64,000 nt of DNA. It comes from Novosphingobium acidiphilum DSM 19966. GTDB taxonomy: Bacteria; Pseudomonadota; Alphaproteobacteria; Sphingomonadales; Sphingomonadaceae. The notes under the pieces were generated by a model. That model searched no databases. It was not told the origin of the DNA and was given only the letters and a program-made list of their open reading frames with translations. The stretch covers positions 220,958 through 284,957 of the forward strand of contig NZ_AUBA01000003.1 of NCBI RefSeq assembly GCF_000429005.1, read 5' to 3'. Shown piece by piece: positions 18,239-26,900 of this stretch; the first letter of the stretch is position 1, and each line of letters begins with the position of its first letter. Both the position numbers and the translations under genes were made by a program.

Positions 18239-18314
18239 AGGAGTGTAGCTCAGCTGGTAGAGCATCGGTCTCCAAAACCGAGGGCCGGGGGTTCGAATCC
18301 CTCCACTCCTGCCA
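18239..18314 (+). tRNA. tRNA-Trp (anticodon CCA)
   Basis: Complete cloverleaf: acceptor AGGAGTG (18239-18245) pairs CACTCCT (18304-18310), discriminator G, and CCA encoded at 18312-18314. The anticodon stem TCGGT/ACCGA encloses loop CTCCAAA with CCA at 18272-18274. The T-arm GGGTTCGAATCCC is standard. In many bacteria tRNA-Trp lies just upstream of secE-nusG-rplK; here two other genes intervene. Confidence 0.97.
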
Positions 18315-18452
18315 TTTTCCCACAGCAACTTTGAATCCGCCGCATGCCGTGTGTCCGGGGCGGTGGTGCGTGTGACCGATCCGCCACCGCGCGATCCATG
18401 AATCGCCGTCAACCACCTTTGGCAAGACGGGCTTCATCTGTCTTACCCAAAG

Positions 18453-20280
18453 ATGACCGCAATGGTGGGGTTGCAACATAAGGGTCCGGCGGCAAGGCGC
18501 GGCGCGTTGCGCGAACAGGGCGTGTGGGCACTGATCGCGGCCACCGCCTATGTCTGCATGACCATTGCCACGATCGCGCTGACCAGCGACGGGCGCAACC
18601 ATCCAACGGTGTGGCCGTCCGATGCGGTGATCCTGGCGCTGTTGCTGGCGCGATCCGGGCGCGACTGGCCGGTGCTGCTGCTGGCGGGCTGGCTGGCCAA
18701 TCTGCTGGGCAACGGGGTTGAACGCGGCTGGACCGGTGGTGTCGTGCTGTATGGTGCGATCAACATGGGCCAGACCCTGCTGGCCGCACACCTGTTGCGT
18801 TTGCCCTGGGGTGGCGCGCGCGCGGTGCGATCGCGATATCCTGACCGACGGGCGCACGATCGTGCGGTTTCTGCTGGCGGCGGGCCTGGCTGCACCCCTG
18901 CTGGGCGCCATTCTGGGCACGGCGGTTGCAGCGGCGATATTTGGACAGCCGGCCTGGCCCAGTTTTGTACGCTGGTTTTGCAGCAATGCGCTGGGCTTTG
19001 TAATCTTCACCCCGTTTTTCAAGGCGGTGTTCGATGGCAGTTATGCCCGCGCGCTTGAATCCCAGTCGCGCACCGACCTGTTGCGCGGTATTGCCATGTT
19101 TGCTGCGCACGCCGGCGTCACGCTGATCGTCTTTGGACAAAGCCGCATGCCGCTGCTGTTTCTGCCATTCCCCACACTGCTGCTGCTGTCGTTCGGGCTG
19201 GGCCGGCTGGCCACCCAGGCCGGGGTGATGATGGTGGCGGTGATCGGCGCGATCGCGCTGATCCATCATGGCGGCCCCATGACCATTCTCCACCAGGACA
19301 TGGCGTTTGAAGTGGTCTGTTTTCAGCTGTATCTGGCGGTCTTGTTGTGCACCGCCCTGCCGGTGGCAACGATCGTTGCCTCGCGCGCCGAGGCGCGCAC
19401 GCTTCTGGCCGAGCGCGAGGAACTGTTGCGGCTGGTGATGGCGCATTCTCCCGATGCGATCATCGGGCTGGATGGCGCCGGCGTGTGTCGCTGGGCCGAT
19501 GGGCCGGTCTACGATTATCTGGGGCTGGATCCCGATACGCTGGTCGGATTGCCGATCGATGCGGTGGTGGCACGCGCCGGACTGGCGCTGGGCCAGTTGT
19601 ACCGCGAAACCGTGCGCGGGCACGACGGTTTGCGCACGGTCGAGCTGCGCCCGGCAGGGCAGGCGCACCTGACGCTTGAGGCATCGTTGCGCATCGCGCC
19701 GCACGATCCGGGGCAGATGGTGGGCTCGGTCATCACGTTGCGCGACATCACGGTGCGCAAGGCGCGCGAAATGGCAATTTCCAGACGGATCGAAACCGAC
19801 GATCTGACCGGTGTGTTCAACCGGGCCGGGTTTCGCCAAAGGCTTGCCCGCGCGATCGAGACGGCAGACGATATGCCCGATCGGCGGCTGACGCTGGCAC
19901 TGATCGATGTCGATCATTTCAAAGCGATCAACGACACCCACGGCCATGCGGCAGGCGATGCCGCGCTGGTGGAAATCGCCCGGCGGCTGATGACGGGCAC
20001 GCGTGAAGCCGATGTGGTCGGGCGGCTGAGCGGCGATGAATTCGCGATCCTGTTCCGCTGTGGTGTCGAGGCGGCGCGCGCCATTTGCGATCGCATCGTA
20101 CGCCTGGTCGCGGCAGAGCCGATCGTGACCGCGGGCAATGTGGTCGTACTGGCGTCGATTTCATGCGGTCTTGCCGAACTGCGCCCGGGGATGAGCCGCG
20201 AGGCGCTGTTCGATGGTGCGGATCTGGCGCTGTACGAGGCCAAACGCGCAGGGCGCAATGCGGTGCGCGCGGTGGCCTAA
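18453..20280 (+). pseudogene. MASE1-PAS-GGDEF diguanylate cyclase with an internal frameshift
   Basis: The N-terminal MASE1 membrane helices are read in one frame from ATG 18453 to about 18825, and the rest of MASE1, a PAS-like domain and the GGDEF domain in the +1 frame to 20280. The switch falls in a GCGCGCG run around 18811-18832: frame one gives LLAAHLLRLPWGG, and the other resumes with DILTDGRTIVRFLLAAG. The GGDEF domain has an SGDEF active site with the I-site RxxD (READ) exactly five residues before it, so the catalytic domain itself looks intact. A one-base gain, loss of one GC unit, or a sequencing error would all explain the break. If real, membrane sensing is lost. Confidence 0.75.
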
Positions 20281-21536
20281 CCATCACCGTGATGCAGATG
20301 CAGCACGCCGTCGGGATCAAGGTATCCGCGATCGCGCGTCACGATCCAGCCATCGTGCGTCAGCGTTGCGGCGGTCGCCTGCGGCTGGTTCCAGTAGCCG
20401 AGCATCGTGCCGGCTGAGCGGATGCGGATCGTGCCGGTGGCGCCTGTCGGCACGGCATTGCCTGCGTCATCGACGATGCCGATTTCCACCCCCGGCAGCG
20501 CCTGGCCCACCGCGTGGGGGCCCGCGGCAATCCCCGGCGGCAGCATGGCGACCGTGCCTGCGGTTTCGGGCACGCCATAGCTGCGAATCAGGGTCGCGCC
20601 CAGCCTGGTCCGCACCGCGCGGCGCAGTCCGGTGGGCAGGGCGCGGGGCCCGCAGACGATCATGCGCACCTGCTTGCGTCCGATCCGTGCCAGTTCGGGA
20701 CGCGACAGCATCGCCGCAAGCGTATCGGGCGCCATATACAGCCGGGTCGCGCGGCGTTTGGCCAGCGCATCGATCATCGCGCCGGGGTCATCCGCGCTGC
20801 GCACGGCCACCGCCAGCCCGGCCGCCAGCGCCAGCACCACCGGGCCGATACCGGCAATCTGCCAGAACGGCATCGCCACCAGCATCGCCTCGCCATCGTC
20901 GGGCGCGACATGGGGCAGGTCGTGGCCCAGCACAGCCTTGCGCAGGCCAAGCAGATTGCAATGCGACAAGACGACACCATGCCGGCCTGCGGTGCAGGCC
21001 GTCTCGTAGATCTGCAGCACGGCTGCGTTGGGCGACGGCAGCGCAAAGCCGCCAGGCCGCAGACCGGCAATCCACGCCCGGGTCTGGTCCGGGTCAAACA
21101 CCCGCACCACGCTGCACAGGCCCGCAAAATCTGCGTCCTGCACAGTCTGGTCGCGCTGCGCAAACACCAGCCTGGCCCCGGCGTCGTCGGCAATGGTGCG
21201 CGCCATTGCGGCGGGCAGTGCTGGGTCGATCGGCACCATCACCACCCCGCTGCGGGCTGCCGCAAACAGCACAACCAGGAACAGCGCGGCATCATGCCCG
21301 TACCACGCGATGCGATCACCCGCACCCACGCCCAGGTCGGCAAGTCCGGCGGCCACTTTGGCCGTTACCAGATCGAGTTCGGCAAAGCGGATCAGGTCGG
21401 CACCGGTGTCGATGGCGATCGCATCGGGTCGATCCTCTGCCCAGAAGCGCAGATAGCCGTCAAACGTGAAAATATGCGCTGTGCGTTCGGCGGTGCCTGG
21501 CACAGCCAAAGCCCAGGCGAGGTGCGGCCCGCCCAT
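20277..21536 (-). CDS. Truncated/degenerate adenylate-forming (acyl-CoA synthetase-like) protein
   Basis: A 419-residue AMP-binding-type protein. It retains the N-terminal fold, the RSYGVPETAGTVAM motif (A5, Glu kept) and RDRGYLDPDGVL, but stops three codons later. It therefore lacks the roughly 100-residue C-terminal lid with the catalytic lysine. The P-loop also departs from the consensus: YETACTAGRHGVVLSH has neither the TSGTTG string nor the PKG lysine. I start at ATG 21536, where homology-like sequence begins; the open frame upstream is promoter DNA. Its stop overlaps the GGDEF gene's stop by 3 bases. It is either decayed or a non-catalytic family member. Confidence 0.7.
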   Translation of the reverse strand: MGGPHLAWALAVPGTAERTAHIFTFDGYLRFWAEDRPDAIAIDTGADLIRFAELDLVTAKVAAGLADLGVGAGDRIAWYGHDAALFLVVLFAAARSGVVMVPIDPALPAAMARTIADDAGARLVFAQRDQTVQDADFAGLCSVVRVFDPDQTRAWIAGLRPGGFALPSPNAAVLQIYETACTAGRHGVVLSHCNLLGLRKAVLGHDLPHVAPDDGEAMLVAMPFWQIAGIGPVVLALAAGLAVAVRSADDPGAMIDALAKRRATRLYMAPDTLAAMLSRPELARIGRKQVRMIVCGPRALPTGLRRAVRTRLGATLIRSYGVPETAGTVAMLPPGIAAGPHAVGQALPGVEIGIVDDAGNAVPTGATGTIRIRSAGTMLGYWNQPQATAATLTHDGWIVTRDRGYLDPDGVLHLHHGDG

Positions 21537-21889
21537 GCATGCTCTCTCCCGGTCGGGTGCCGCAGGTTGCGTGCCTGTGGCATCACCACGTTTCATCGTG
21601 TGCCGGGATTGCCCCCCGGTCGTTGCGCATCTGGCCACGCCTTTGCGGCACGCGCAACTGGCATTTTTTGCATGGCGGTGCGGCGGGGCGCGGTTCGCGG
21701 CACCCGCTGCGCGCTGCTCTTGCGTTTTTGACCGCTGCCGACTAGATGCGAATCTCTCCCGCACCTTGGAGCCCTGCCTGCCCCTCCCGGACTTGTCCGG
21801 GGCGGCGATGGCCCCTAGGTAAAAGACGCAGTTTGTTTCGTAGCAAACCTTTCGTTGGCAATTCTTTCGTTGAAGGCACAATCGCAGCC
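21537..21889. promoter_or_regulatory. Divergent intergenic region upstream of secE
   Basis: This 353-base stretch has no convincing gene. It must hold the promoter for secE-nusG and that of the opposite-strand ligase. A weak sigma70-like pair is TTGCGT (21720-21725) and TAGATG (21743-21748) with a 17-base spacer. A small hairpin CCCGGA-CTTG-TCCGGG lies at 21786-21801, in the likely secE leader. Base composition turns AT-richer near 21820-21880. Confidence 0.35.
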
Positions 21890-22084
21890 ATGGCCAGGAC
21901 AAGCCCGACCGAGTTTTTCAATCAGGTCAAAGCCGAAGCGCGCAAGGTTGTCTGGCCCACCCGCCAGGAAACCACCACCACCGCGATCTTTGTCGCGCTG
22001 ATGATGCTGTTGCTGTCGGTGTTCTTCCTCGGGGTCGACAGCCTGTTTGGTTATGTCGTTCGTCTGCTGCTTTCGCTGGCATGA
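21890..22084 (+). CDS. secE: Preprotein translocase subunit SecE
   Basis: A 64-residue single-span SecE. The conserved cytoplasmic helix FFNQVKAEARKVVWPTRQET precedes one membrane helix (about residues 31-58). SecE clamps SecY in the translocon. Start at ATG 21890 gives the standard short alphaproteobacterial form; the longer open frame upstream has no SecE character. It is followed by nusG after 50 bases. Confidence 0.95.
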   Translation: MARTSPTEFFNQVKAEARKVVWPTRQETTTTAIFVALMMLLLSVFFLGVDSLFGYVVRLLLSLA

Positions 22085-22134
22085 TTGCCGCGGCCGGTGC
22101 CCCGCGCCCGGCCGGATTAATTCAGGAACCCACC

Positions 22135-22671
22135 ATGGCCCGTTGGTACATCATCCACGCCTATTCCGGCTTTGAAAACAAAGTGCGCGAGGCGATCCTG
22201 TCCGAAGCCGAGCGCAAGGGCCTGGCCCAGCTTGTCGAAGCGGTCGAAGTGCCGACCGAAACGATCACCGAGGTAAAGCGCGGCAAGAAGATCCAGGTCG
22301 AACGCAAGTTCATGCCCGGCTATGTGCTGGCCAAGCTGACCTTGAACGACGATATCTATCACCTGGTCAAGAACACCGCCAAAGTGACCGGTTTCCTTGG
22401 CACCAACAACAAGCCGCAGCCGATTTCCGAAAAGGAAGCCCAGCGCTATTTCGGCGCGCGCGAAGCGGCCGCTGCCGAACCCAGCACCCAGGTCGCGGTC
22501 GATTACGAGATCGGCGATTCGGTCAAGGTCAACGCGGGCCCCTTTGCGTCGTTCAACGGCGTGGTCGAGGAACTGGATTTCGAAAAGCAGCGCGTCAAGG
22601 TGTCGGTGTCGATCTTCGGTCGCGCAACGCCGGTCGAACTGGCCTTCGAAGAAGTCGAACTGGTCAAGTAA
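22135..22671 (+). CDS. nusG: Transcription termination/antitermination factor NusG
   Basis: A 178-residue NusG: the NGN domain starts at once (ARWYIIHAYSGFENKVREAI), and the KOW domain follows near residue 125 (DSVKVNAGPFASFNGVVEEL). NusG binds RNA polymerase, and Rho or ribosomal S10. ATG 22135 is preceded by CAGGAACC. The adjoining rplK is 176 bases away across a hairpin-bearing leader. Confidence 0.97.
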   Translation: MARWYIIHAYSGFENKVREAILSEAERKGLAQLVEAVEVPTETITEVKRGKKIQVERKFMPGYVLAKLTLNDDIYHLVKNTAKVTGFLGTNNKPQPISEKEAQRYFGAREAAAAEPSTQVAVDYEIGDSVKVNAGPFASFNGVVEELDFEKQRVKVSVSIFGRATPVELAFEEVELVK

Positions 22672-22742
22672 TCTGCCGATCCTTGCTGACCCGAAAGAGG
22701 ATTAGCTTGCAATTTCGGCGCGTGCTGTTACCCGCGCCGCCT

Positions 22743-22792
22743 TCACCCGGCCCTGGTCGGGTGATTCCGCTGCGGGAGGCACCATCTGGTGC
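22743..22792 (+). promoter_or_regulatory. Two hairpins in the rplK leader
   Basis: In the 176-base nusG-rplK gap, a 7-bp perfect stem TCACCCG/CGGGTGA with an 8-nt loop (22743-22764) is followed by a tight 6-bp stem GCACCA/TGGTGC (22779-22792). Neither has a T tract, so terminator function is unlikely. Ribosomal protein L1 is known to repress rplKA by binding the leader in other bacteria; these stems are candidates but do not by themselves show the L1 site. Confidence 0.4.
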
Positions 22793-22847
22793 TGTCTGAC
22801 CGCTAACTCTGCGGGGGCAACCCCAACAGGACGACAAGGAGGCCACC

Positions 22848-23279
22848 ATGGCCAAGAAGATCGACTGCTACATCAAGTTGCAGATCAAGGCTGGCGAAGC
22901 CAAGCCGTCGCCGCCAATCGGGCCCGCACTGGGTCAGCGCGGCGTCAACATCATGGGTTTCTGCAAGGAATTCAACGCCGCCACTCAGGAAGTGGAAAAG
23001 GGCACGCCGCTGCCGACGGTGATCACCGTCTATGCCGACCGCTCGTTTACCTTCATCACCAAGACTCCGCCGGCCACGTTCTTCATCAAGCAGGCGCTGA
23101 ACCTGAAGTCGGGTTCGAAGCTGCCGGGCAAGACGACTGCCGGAACGATCAAGCGTTCGCAACTGGACGAGATCGCGACCGCCAAGATGAAGGATCTCAA
23201 CGCCAACAGCATCGAACAGGCGTCGAAGATCATCGAAGGTTCTGCCCGTTCGATGGGCATCCAGGTTGTGGAGGGCTGA
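22848..23279 (+). CDS. rplK: 50S ribosomal protein L11
   Basis: A 143-residue L11 with the expected start (KIDCYIKLQIKAGEAKPSPPIGPALGQRGVNI) and the C-terminal rRNA-binding domain (LNLKSGSKLPGKTTAGTIKRSQLDEIA). A strong AAGGAGG sits 7 bases before ATG 22848. It is followed by rplA with a 4-base gap. Confidence 0.98.
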   Translation: MAKKIDCYIKLQIKAGEAKPSPPIGPALGQRGVNIMGFCKEFNAATQEVEKGTPLPTVITVYADRSFTFITKTPPATFFIKQALNLKSGSKLPGKTTAGTIKRSQLDEIATAKMKDLNANSIEQASKIIEGSARSMGIQVVEG

Positions 23280-23283
23280 TCCG

Positions 23284-23985
23284 ATGGCAAAGCAGACCAA
23301 GAAGACCAAGGCGCTGACCACCAAGCTGGGCGACAACCAGAAGCTTTACGGCATCGATGAAGCCATCGCGCTGCTGAAGGAACTCAAGAGCGCCAAGTTC
23401 GACGAATCGCTTGAAGTTGCGCTGAACCTTGGCGTCGATCCGCGCCACGCCGACCAGATGGTCCGCGGCATGGTTACGCTGCCTTCGGGCACCGGCAAGG
23501 ACGTCAAGGTTGCCGTGTTCGCACGCGGTGACAAGGCCGAAGCGGCTTTGGCCGCTGGCGCCGACCGCGTCGGTGCCGAAGACCTGCTGGAAGAAATGCA
23601 GGGCGGCAACGTCGATTACGGCCGTGTCATCGCCACCCCCGACCTGATGGGTCTGGTGGGTCGCCTGGGCAAGATCCTGGGCCCCAAGGGCCTGATGCCG
23701 AACCCGAAGCTGGGCACCGTGACGCCGAACGTGGCCGATGCGGTCAAGGCGGCAAAGGCCGGCCAGATCGAATTCCGCGTTGAAAAGGCCGGGATCATCC
23801 ACGGCGGTATCGGCAAGCTGTCGTTTTCGGACGAAGCGTTGCGCGCGAATTTCGACGCGTTTGTCGATGCGATCGTCAAGGCCAAGCCGGCCGGCGCCAA
23901 GGGCAAGTATGTCCGCAAGGTCGGCCTGTCGAGCTCGATGGGCCCCGGCCTGAAGGTCGACGTTGGCCAGGTTTACGGACACTGA
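23284..23985 (+). CDS. rplA: 50S ribosomal protein L1
   Basis: A 233-residue L1 with the conserved block GRLGKILGPKGLMPNPKLGTV and FRVEKAGIIHGGIGKLSF. Start is ATG 23284, four bases after rplK. L1 is usually the translational repressor of this operon. rplJ, rplL and rpoBC do not follow; a strong terminator ends the operon here. Confidence 0.98.
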   Translation: MAKQTKKTKALTTKLGDNQKLYGIDEAIALLKELKSAKFDESLEVALNLGVDPRHADQMVRGMVTLPSGTGKDVKVAVFARGDKAEAALAAGADRVGAEDLLEEMQGGNVDYGRVIATPDLMGLVGRLGKILGPKGLMPNPKLGTVTPNVADAVKAAKAGQIEFRVEKAGIIHGGIGKLSFSDEALRANFDAFVDAIVKAKPAGAKGKYVRKVGLSSSMGPGLKVDVGQVYGH

Positions 23986-24028
23986 GATCCAACGCCGCCG
24001 ATCCTTGCGGGTCGGTGCACAAGAACAG

Positions 24029-24060
24029 CGGGCCGGGAGCAATCCCGGCCCGTTTTCGTT
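24029..24060 (+). terminator. Rho-independent terminator after rplA
   Basis: A perfect 10-bp stem CGGGCCGGGA/TCCCGGCCCG with a GCAA tetraloop (24029-24052) followed by TTTTCGTTT. It ends the secE-nusG-rplKA transcription unit and abuts the 3' end of the convergent heme-barrel gene, so it may serve both strands. Confidence 0.9.
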
Positions 24061-25440
24061 TCAGAACGCAACCCACGTAAACAGCCGCAATGCGTTGTTG
24101 TCGGCGGCATTGGCACCGTTTCCATCGAAATTGCTGTGCGTGCCGTTGAACTGGCCGTAGGCGGTGTATTGCGCGCCGAACCGGACGTTGACCAGCGGCC
24201 CCAGTGGCCCGTTGCCGGCACCCCACGGGGTGTAATCGATCTGCGTCATCACGCCGTTGCTGTCGGGCCGGGCAAACGGCCCGCCATACAGGAACGTGTT
24301 GGCCGGGCCGGTGATAGTAAACGCGCTAAGCGTCAGGCCGACCCTGCCACGCCAGGAATAGGCCAGATCGCCGCGCCATTCGCCCAGATGGGTGCGCGCG
24401 CAACCGCCCGGCAGCGCGTTCAGCGCGCAAGTAGCCGCCAGGTTCTGCGCTTCATGCGTGTAACGCCCCTGCAGCGTCAGGGTATCGCCCTTGGCCATGG
24501 GCAACAGATATGACCCGTCAAGGCCCACATCGGCATAGTGATCGGTCAGCCCGGTCGAACGATCGCGCGCCGGATTGATCGCAGCTTTCAGCGCAAACGC
24601 GCCCAGATGCACCGTGCCCTTGCCCAGGTCGTGCTGCCACACCAGGCGGCCATAAGGGGCCACGCCGTTGATATCGCCCAGCCCGATCGGATCGGCACCC
24701 AGCCAGGTCAGCGTGCCTGCCGCCGGCGTGGTATAACCGCCTGCCTCCAGATAGACATGGTGGTTGATCCAGGCATAGGCCGACACACCGATGACCTGCT
24801 GCGCCAGCCCGCCATCGATCAGCGTGGCCGCCCCCGGGGTCTGCGCCACCGCGCCGCCGGTATAAGGCCAGCCCCAGGCCGGGGTGCTGTTCCACGCATC
24901 CTGCGCGGTGGGGTTGTTGTTGATGTCAAACCCGTAGGTTGCATCGGCGCCAAACAGTTTGCCCTGGTTTACGATGCGCATGTCGAGGTTGTCCCACGAC
25001 CAATGCTTGCCGATGCCATCATACGTGACTTGGGCCAGCCCGCCGACATGCTGGCCGATCGATCCGCCCAGAAACACGCTGCCCTGATCGAACGTGACAT
25101 TGTCGTTGGCTTTCAGATTGTCGGGCGGTGGCACCTGGTCGGCGCGGGTGTGGGTATAGGACCCGATCGCCATGGCCGACAGCGGCACGTTGAACGGCTT
25201 GGTGCGCAGGGTATAGCCGTTCAGTTTGAATTCGCGGCCAAACGCGGTCAATTGCGGGCCGAAGCCGCCAACATGGCAGGCCTGGCACGGCATCCCGGTC
25301 TGGTCGGCAAAGCTGGGCACGGCTGCGGCCGGGCGGGTCAGGCCCAGCGCGGCAAGGCCGATGGCTGCGGGCAGCACGACACGCCAGGCAAGCGTTGCGT
25401 TGTGCAGCGCATGCCGACGGCTGGCGGATAAGCGTGGCAT
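24061..25440 (-). CDS. Outer-membrane beta-barrel protein with N-terminal c-type heme motif
   Basis: A 459-residue exported protein. A signal peptide (to about residue 40, RPAAAVPS) is followed at once by a single heme c motif C52-Q-A-C55-H56, then about 390 residues of alternating polar/aromatic strands ending in a terminal phenylalanine (FTWVAF), the BAM signature of an outer-membrane barrel. The layout suggests a barrel with a heme-bearing periplasmic N-terminus, possibly for electron passage across the outer membrane. No distal Met or multi-heme partner is visible. Start at ATG 25440. A CCTGATG/CATCAGG hairpin lies 35-54 bases upstream in the leader. Function unknown; the family is usually labelled only as a cytochrome. 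Confidence 0.65.
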   Translation of the reverse strand: MPRLSASRRHALHNATLAWRVVLPAAIGLAALGLTRPAAAVPSFADQTGMPCQACHVGGFGPQLTAFGREFKLNGYTLRTKPFNVPLSAMAIGSYTHTRADQVPPPDNLKANDNVTFDQGSVFLGGSIGQHVGGLAQVTYDGIGKHWSWDNLDMRIVNQGKLFGADATYGFDINNNPTAQDAWNSTPAWGWPYTGGAVAQTPGAATLIDGGLAQQVIGVSAYAWINHHVYLEAGGYTTPAAGTLTWLGADPIGLGDINGVAPYGRLVWQHDLGKGTVHLGAFALKAAINPARDRSTGLTDHYADVGLDGSYLLPMAKGDTLTLQGRYTHEAQNLAATCALNALPGGCARTHLGEWRGDLAYSWRGRVGLTLSAFTITGPANTFLYGGPFARPDSNGVMTQIDYTPWGAGNGPLGPLVNVRFGAQYTAYGQFNGTHSNFDGNGANAADNNALRLFTWVAF

Positions 25441-25552
25441 GTGGATTCCCCTGTCAGGACCGTCATGGTCATCCCCTGATGAGAAAACATCAGGCCACGG
25501 TCGGGCAGGCTTGTCCTTGATCCCGGTCACAAAACAGCTTCGGAATCTACGT

Positions 25553-26110
25553 TCAGCGCGGGTCGATGTTGGCCCGGGTATAGCATTCGCTGACCAGGCT
25601 GTAGGCCAGCCCGTCATTGCGGTGCAGCACGGCGGTGTCGTGCTGGATCGTACCCGTAGGGCACGGCGCGGCCGAAGCGTGGGCCTGTGGTACGCGGTGC
25701 AGGCCGATCGGCGCCACCACTTTGCCGAACGGCACACGCGTGGTGTCAAGCGTGTGGTTCATGTCCGGGGTCAGCCGTGCGGGAACATACCAGTTGCGCG
25801 CATCCGACAGAACGGTGTTGCCGCACGTCAGCAGCACGTGCCGCACCCGCACCGGCTCATCCGCGCCCACGCCCAGCGCCGCGCGGATTGCGGGGCTGGC
25901 GGGCACGGCTGCGGCATCGTCCTGCGCCACGGCCAGCACGTGCGCCGGGGCCATGATGCCGCGCCGTTCGCACCATTGTTCCAATGCAACGGTCGCGCTG
26001 TCGTGGCTGGCCAGCGTCTGGCGGAATTCGGTCAGGGTGCCGGCCTGCGCGCAGGCGCCCGTCAGCGCCAGCAACAGCACGCCCGCCCGGCGCACGTCAG
26101 ATGCCGCCAT
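25553..26110 (-). CDS. Secreted UbiC (chorismate lyase)-like protein
   Basis: A 185-residue protein with an N-terminal signal (VLLLALTGACAQAG). The centre resembles the chorismate-lyase/UTRA fold: VRVRHVLLTCGNTVLSDARNWYVPARL, then MNHTLDTTRVPFGKVV and PIGLHR. The arginine-strand and threonine-Pro-Phe-Gly positions match UbiC's pattern, but export to the periplasm does not fit ubiquinone synthesis, so it may bind a small molecule instead. It overlaps the upstream cinA-like gene by 14 nt and is followed by the heme-barrel gene in the same direction. Assignment is tentative. Confidence 0.5.
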   Translation of the reverse strand: MAASDVRRAGVLLLALTGACAQAGTLTEFRQTLASHDSATVALEQWCERRGIMAPAHVLAVAQDDAAAVPASPAIRAALGVGADEPVRVRHVLLTCGNTVLSDARNWYVPARLTPDMNHTLDTTRVPFGKVVAPIGLHRVPQAHASAAPCPTGTIQHDTAVLHRNDGLAYSLVSECYTRANIDPR

Positions 26111-26861
26111 CGAACGGTTCGCGGCCCAGGGCGCTCAGCGCGTCGGACAGCGCCGTGGCGCACGCAGACACCACCGCGGTGTCGGTCGACCGGATCACGA
26201 AATTGGCGCCGACGCGGCCTTCGCGAAAAAATGGATAGCTGCCGATCGACACGCCGTCATGGTTGCGTTCGGTGTCGCGCAGCAGTTCGGCGATCTCGCT
26301 TTCGGCAACCCAGCAGCCCACAGTGCGCGACAGCAGCGGCAATCCGCCCTCAAGCGTGCCGGTCATGCCATCGAGCATCTGTGCCGTGATCGACGGCACG
26401 CCCGCCATCAGGAAAATGTTTTCGGCATGAATGCCCGGCGCGCCCGACAGCCGGTTTTCGATCAGCCCCGCACCTTCGGGTACGCGCGCCATGCGCAACC
26501 GTGCCTCGTTCAGGCCGCCGCGCGTGGCGTAATAGGCATCGAGGATGGCATGCGCGCGCGGGTGGATCACCACCGGCACGCCCAGCGCCTGCGCCACGGC
26601 ATCGACCGTGATGTCATCGTGCGTCGGGCCGATGCCGCCTGTCGTAAACAGATAATCGTTGCGCGCGCGCAAGGTGTTCACCGCCTCGACAATCGCGTCC
26701 ATCACATCGGGCACCACGCGCACTTCGCGCAGGCGGATGCCCTGCACCCCCAGCCACGAGGCGACCTGGGCAATGTTCTTGTCCTGCGTGCGGCCGGACA
26801 GGATTTCATCGCCCACGACAATCAGCGCGGCGGTCCAGATGCGGGTGGTTTGGGTCATCAT
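26097..26861 (-). CDS. CinA N-terminal/MoaB-type domain protein
   Basis: A 254-residue protein with the molybdopterin-binding fold of MoaB/CinA: ALIVVGDEILSGRTQDKN at the N-terminus and LFTTGGIGPTHDDIT near residue 65. Length and the missing C-terminal deamidase region make it the stand-alone competence/damage-inducible protein A type. The ATG at 26861 is followed directly by an alternative ATG at 26858. Its link to molybdenum cofactor metabolism is possible but not shown. Confidence 0.82.
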   Translation of the reverse strand: MMTQTTRIWTAALIVVGDEILSGRTQDKNIAQVASWLGVQGIRLREVRVVPDVMDAIVEAVNTLRARNDYLFTTGGIGPTHDDITVDAVAQALGVPVVIHPRAHAILDAYYATRGGLNEARLRMARVPEGAGLIENRLSGAPGIHAENIFLMAGVPSITAQMLDGMTGTLEGGLPLLSRTVGCWVAESEIAELLRDTERNHDGVSIGSYPFFREGRVGANFVIRSTDTAVVSACATALSDALSALGREPFDGGI

Positions 26862-26900
26862 GCGCGATCGATAAAGCAATGCCGGTGCGGCGCAAGCATC

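Noticed and set aside
18164..19022. Minus-strand ORFs across tRNA-Trp (for example with GGIRTPGPRFWRP, EWRDSNPRPSVLE)
   Set aside because: These are the same kind of tRNA-derived artefact, antisense to tRNA-Trp and to the GGDEF gene.
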